Positions 63,891-64,000 of a DNA stretch of 64,000 nt are shown piece after piece. The translations under genes and the position numbers were made by a program. Numbering within the stretch: position 1 is the stretch's first letter; each line of letters starts with the position of its first letter. The notes below the pieces were generated by a model that was not told where the DNA came from, made no database searches, and saw only the letters and a list, made by a program, of their open reading frames with translations. The DNA is from Riemerella columbipharyngis (lineage in GTDB: Bacteria; Bacteroidota; Bacteroidia; Flavobacteriales; Weeksellaceae), in assembly GCF_900101995.1 (NCBI RefSeq), contig NZ_FNAS01000005.1, positions 28,397 through 92,396 of the forward strand. The letters are read 5' to 3'.

Positions 63891-64000
63891 GAAAAATTCT
63901 AATCAAATTTAAAACATTGGAATACAGCGCTAAATAGTAAGTGTAGAACTCCGCTATATAGCGCTGTATTCCAATGTTTTAAATTTGATTAGAATTTTTC
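63891..64000. repeat. Perfect 42-bp inverted repeat upstream of uvrA, cut by the window end
   Basis: Bases 63891-63932 are the exact reverse complement of 63959-64000, with 26 bases between. With one mismatch the pairing extends a few bases inward (to about 63937). The right arm reaches the last base of the window, so the true length may be greater. Each arm contains TAAATTTG pointing outward. The text CATTGGAATACAGC resembles the 3' end of some Bacteroidota type II-C CRISPR repeats, but no tandem repetition is visible here. Confidence 0.9.

Noticed and set aside
63891..64000. Inverted repeat as a simple rho-independent terminator
   Set aside because: It lies upstream of uvrA, not behind a gene in this window, and a 42-bp perfect stem with a 26-base loop is far beyond normal terminators. 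The far side is unseen, so this is not fully excluded.
63891..64000. Calling a CRISPR array here
   Set aside because: Only two copies are present and they are inverted, not direct; no spacer series and no cas gene is visible in the window.

Overview
The window is a contiguous chromosomal segment from a low-GC member of the Bacteroidota, most likely order Flavobacteriales and in or near the Weeksellaceae (Riemerella / Chryseobacterium / Bergeyella group). Four things point there: a complete gldK-L-M-N type IX secretion/gliding cluster, a SusC-SusD-GH97 glycan-uptake operon, an archaeal/eukaryal-type prolyl-tRNA synthetase, and repeated promoter boxes of the Bacteroidota form TAnnTTTG. The genus is an inference. 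No 16S gene, tRNA, transposase, integrase or phage gene was seen.

Layout. 1-2.1 kb: the end of hemC, then hemD and hemE (haem/sirohaem precursor synthesis), facing a small outer-membrane barrel gene. 2.9-8.7 kb (minus): gldK, gldL, gldM, gldN and an FAD oxidoreductase. 8.9-13.0 kb (minus): a short GT5 starch-synthase-like protein, a DUF4270 lipoprotein and glmS, divergent from panC. 14-19.7 kb: a DUF1573 protein (minus), then valS, a DUF4241 gene, a ribokinase-like gene and a LuxE-like gene as one plus-strand run, closed by rnpB on the opposite strand. 20.1-24.8 kb: a decayed membrane-protein gene, a PafA-type phosphatase, a FadL-type porin and an aromatic-rich lipoprotein. 24.9-29.1 kb: proS, then the feoA-feoB-Cys-rich ferrous iron operon. 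29.4-30.5 kb: two pseudogenes (a barrel protein with an internal amber codon and a collapsed selO). 30.6-36.3 kb: ribB-like gene, OmpA-like lipoprotein, tilS and dsbD. 36.3-37.8 kb: about 1.5 kb without an intact gene, holding minus-strand coding remnants.

37.8-51.6 kb is the merged S10-spc-alpha ribosomal cluster on the minus strand, running rplC to rplQ with secY, infA and rpoA. It is led by a clear promoter and ended by a strong hairpin; rpsJ is absent from its head. Then come an enoyl-CoA hydratase-like gene, the rplY/ctc and prs pair, the susC-susD-GH97 operon (54.5-61.0 kb) and uvrA. The last 110 bases hold a perfect 42-bp inverted repeat cut by the window edge. It is the most unusual non-coding structure here, with a weak resemblance to type II-C CRISPR repeats that needs flanking sequence to judge.

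Most of the window is core housekeeping and envelope biology. I did not find a convincing undescribed multi-gene system. The accessory signals are gene decay, promoter/terminator overlap and the terminal inverted repeat.
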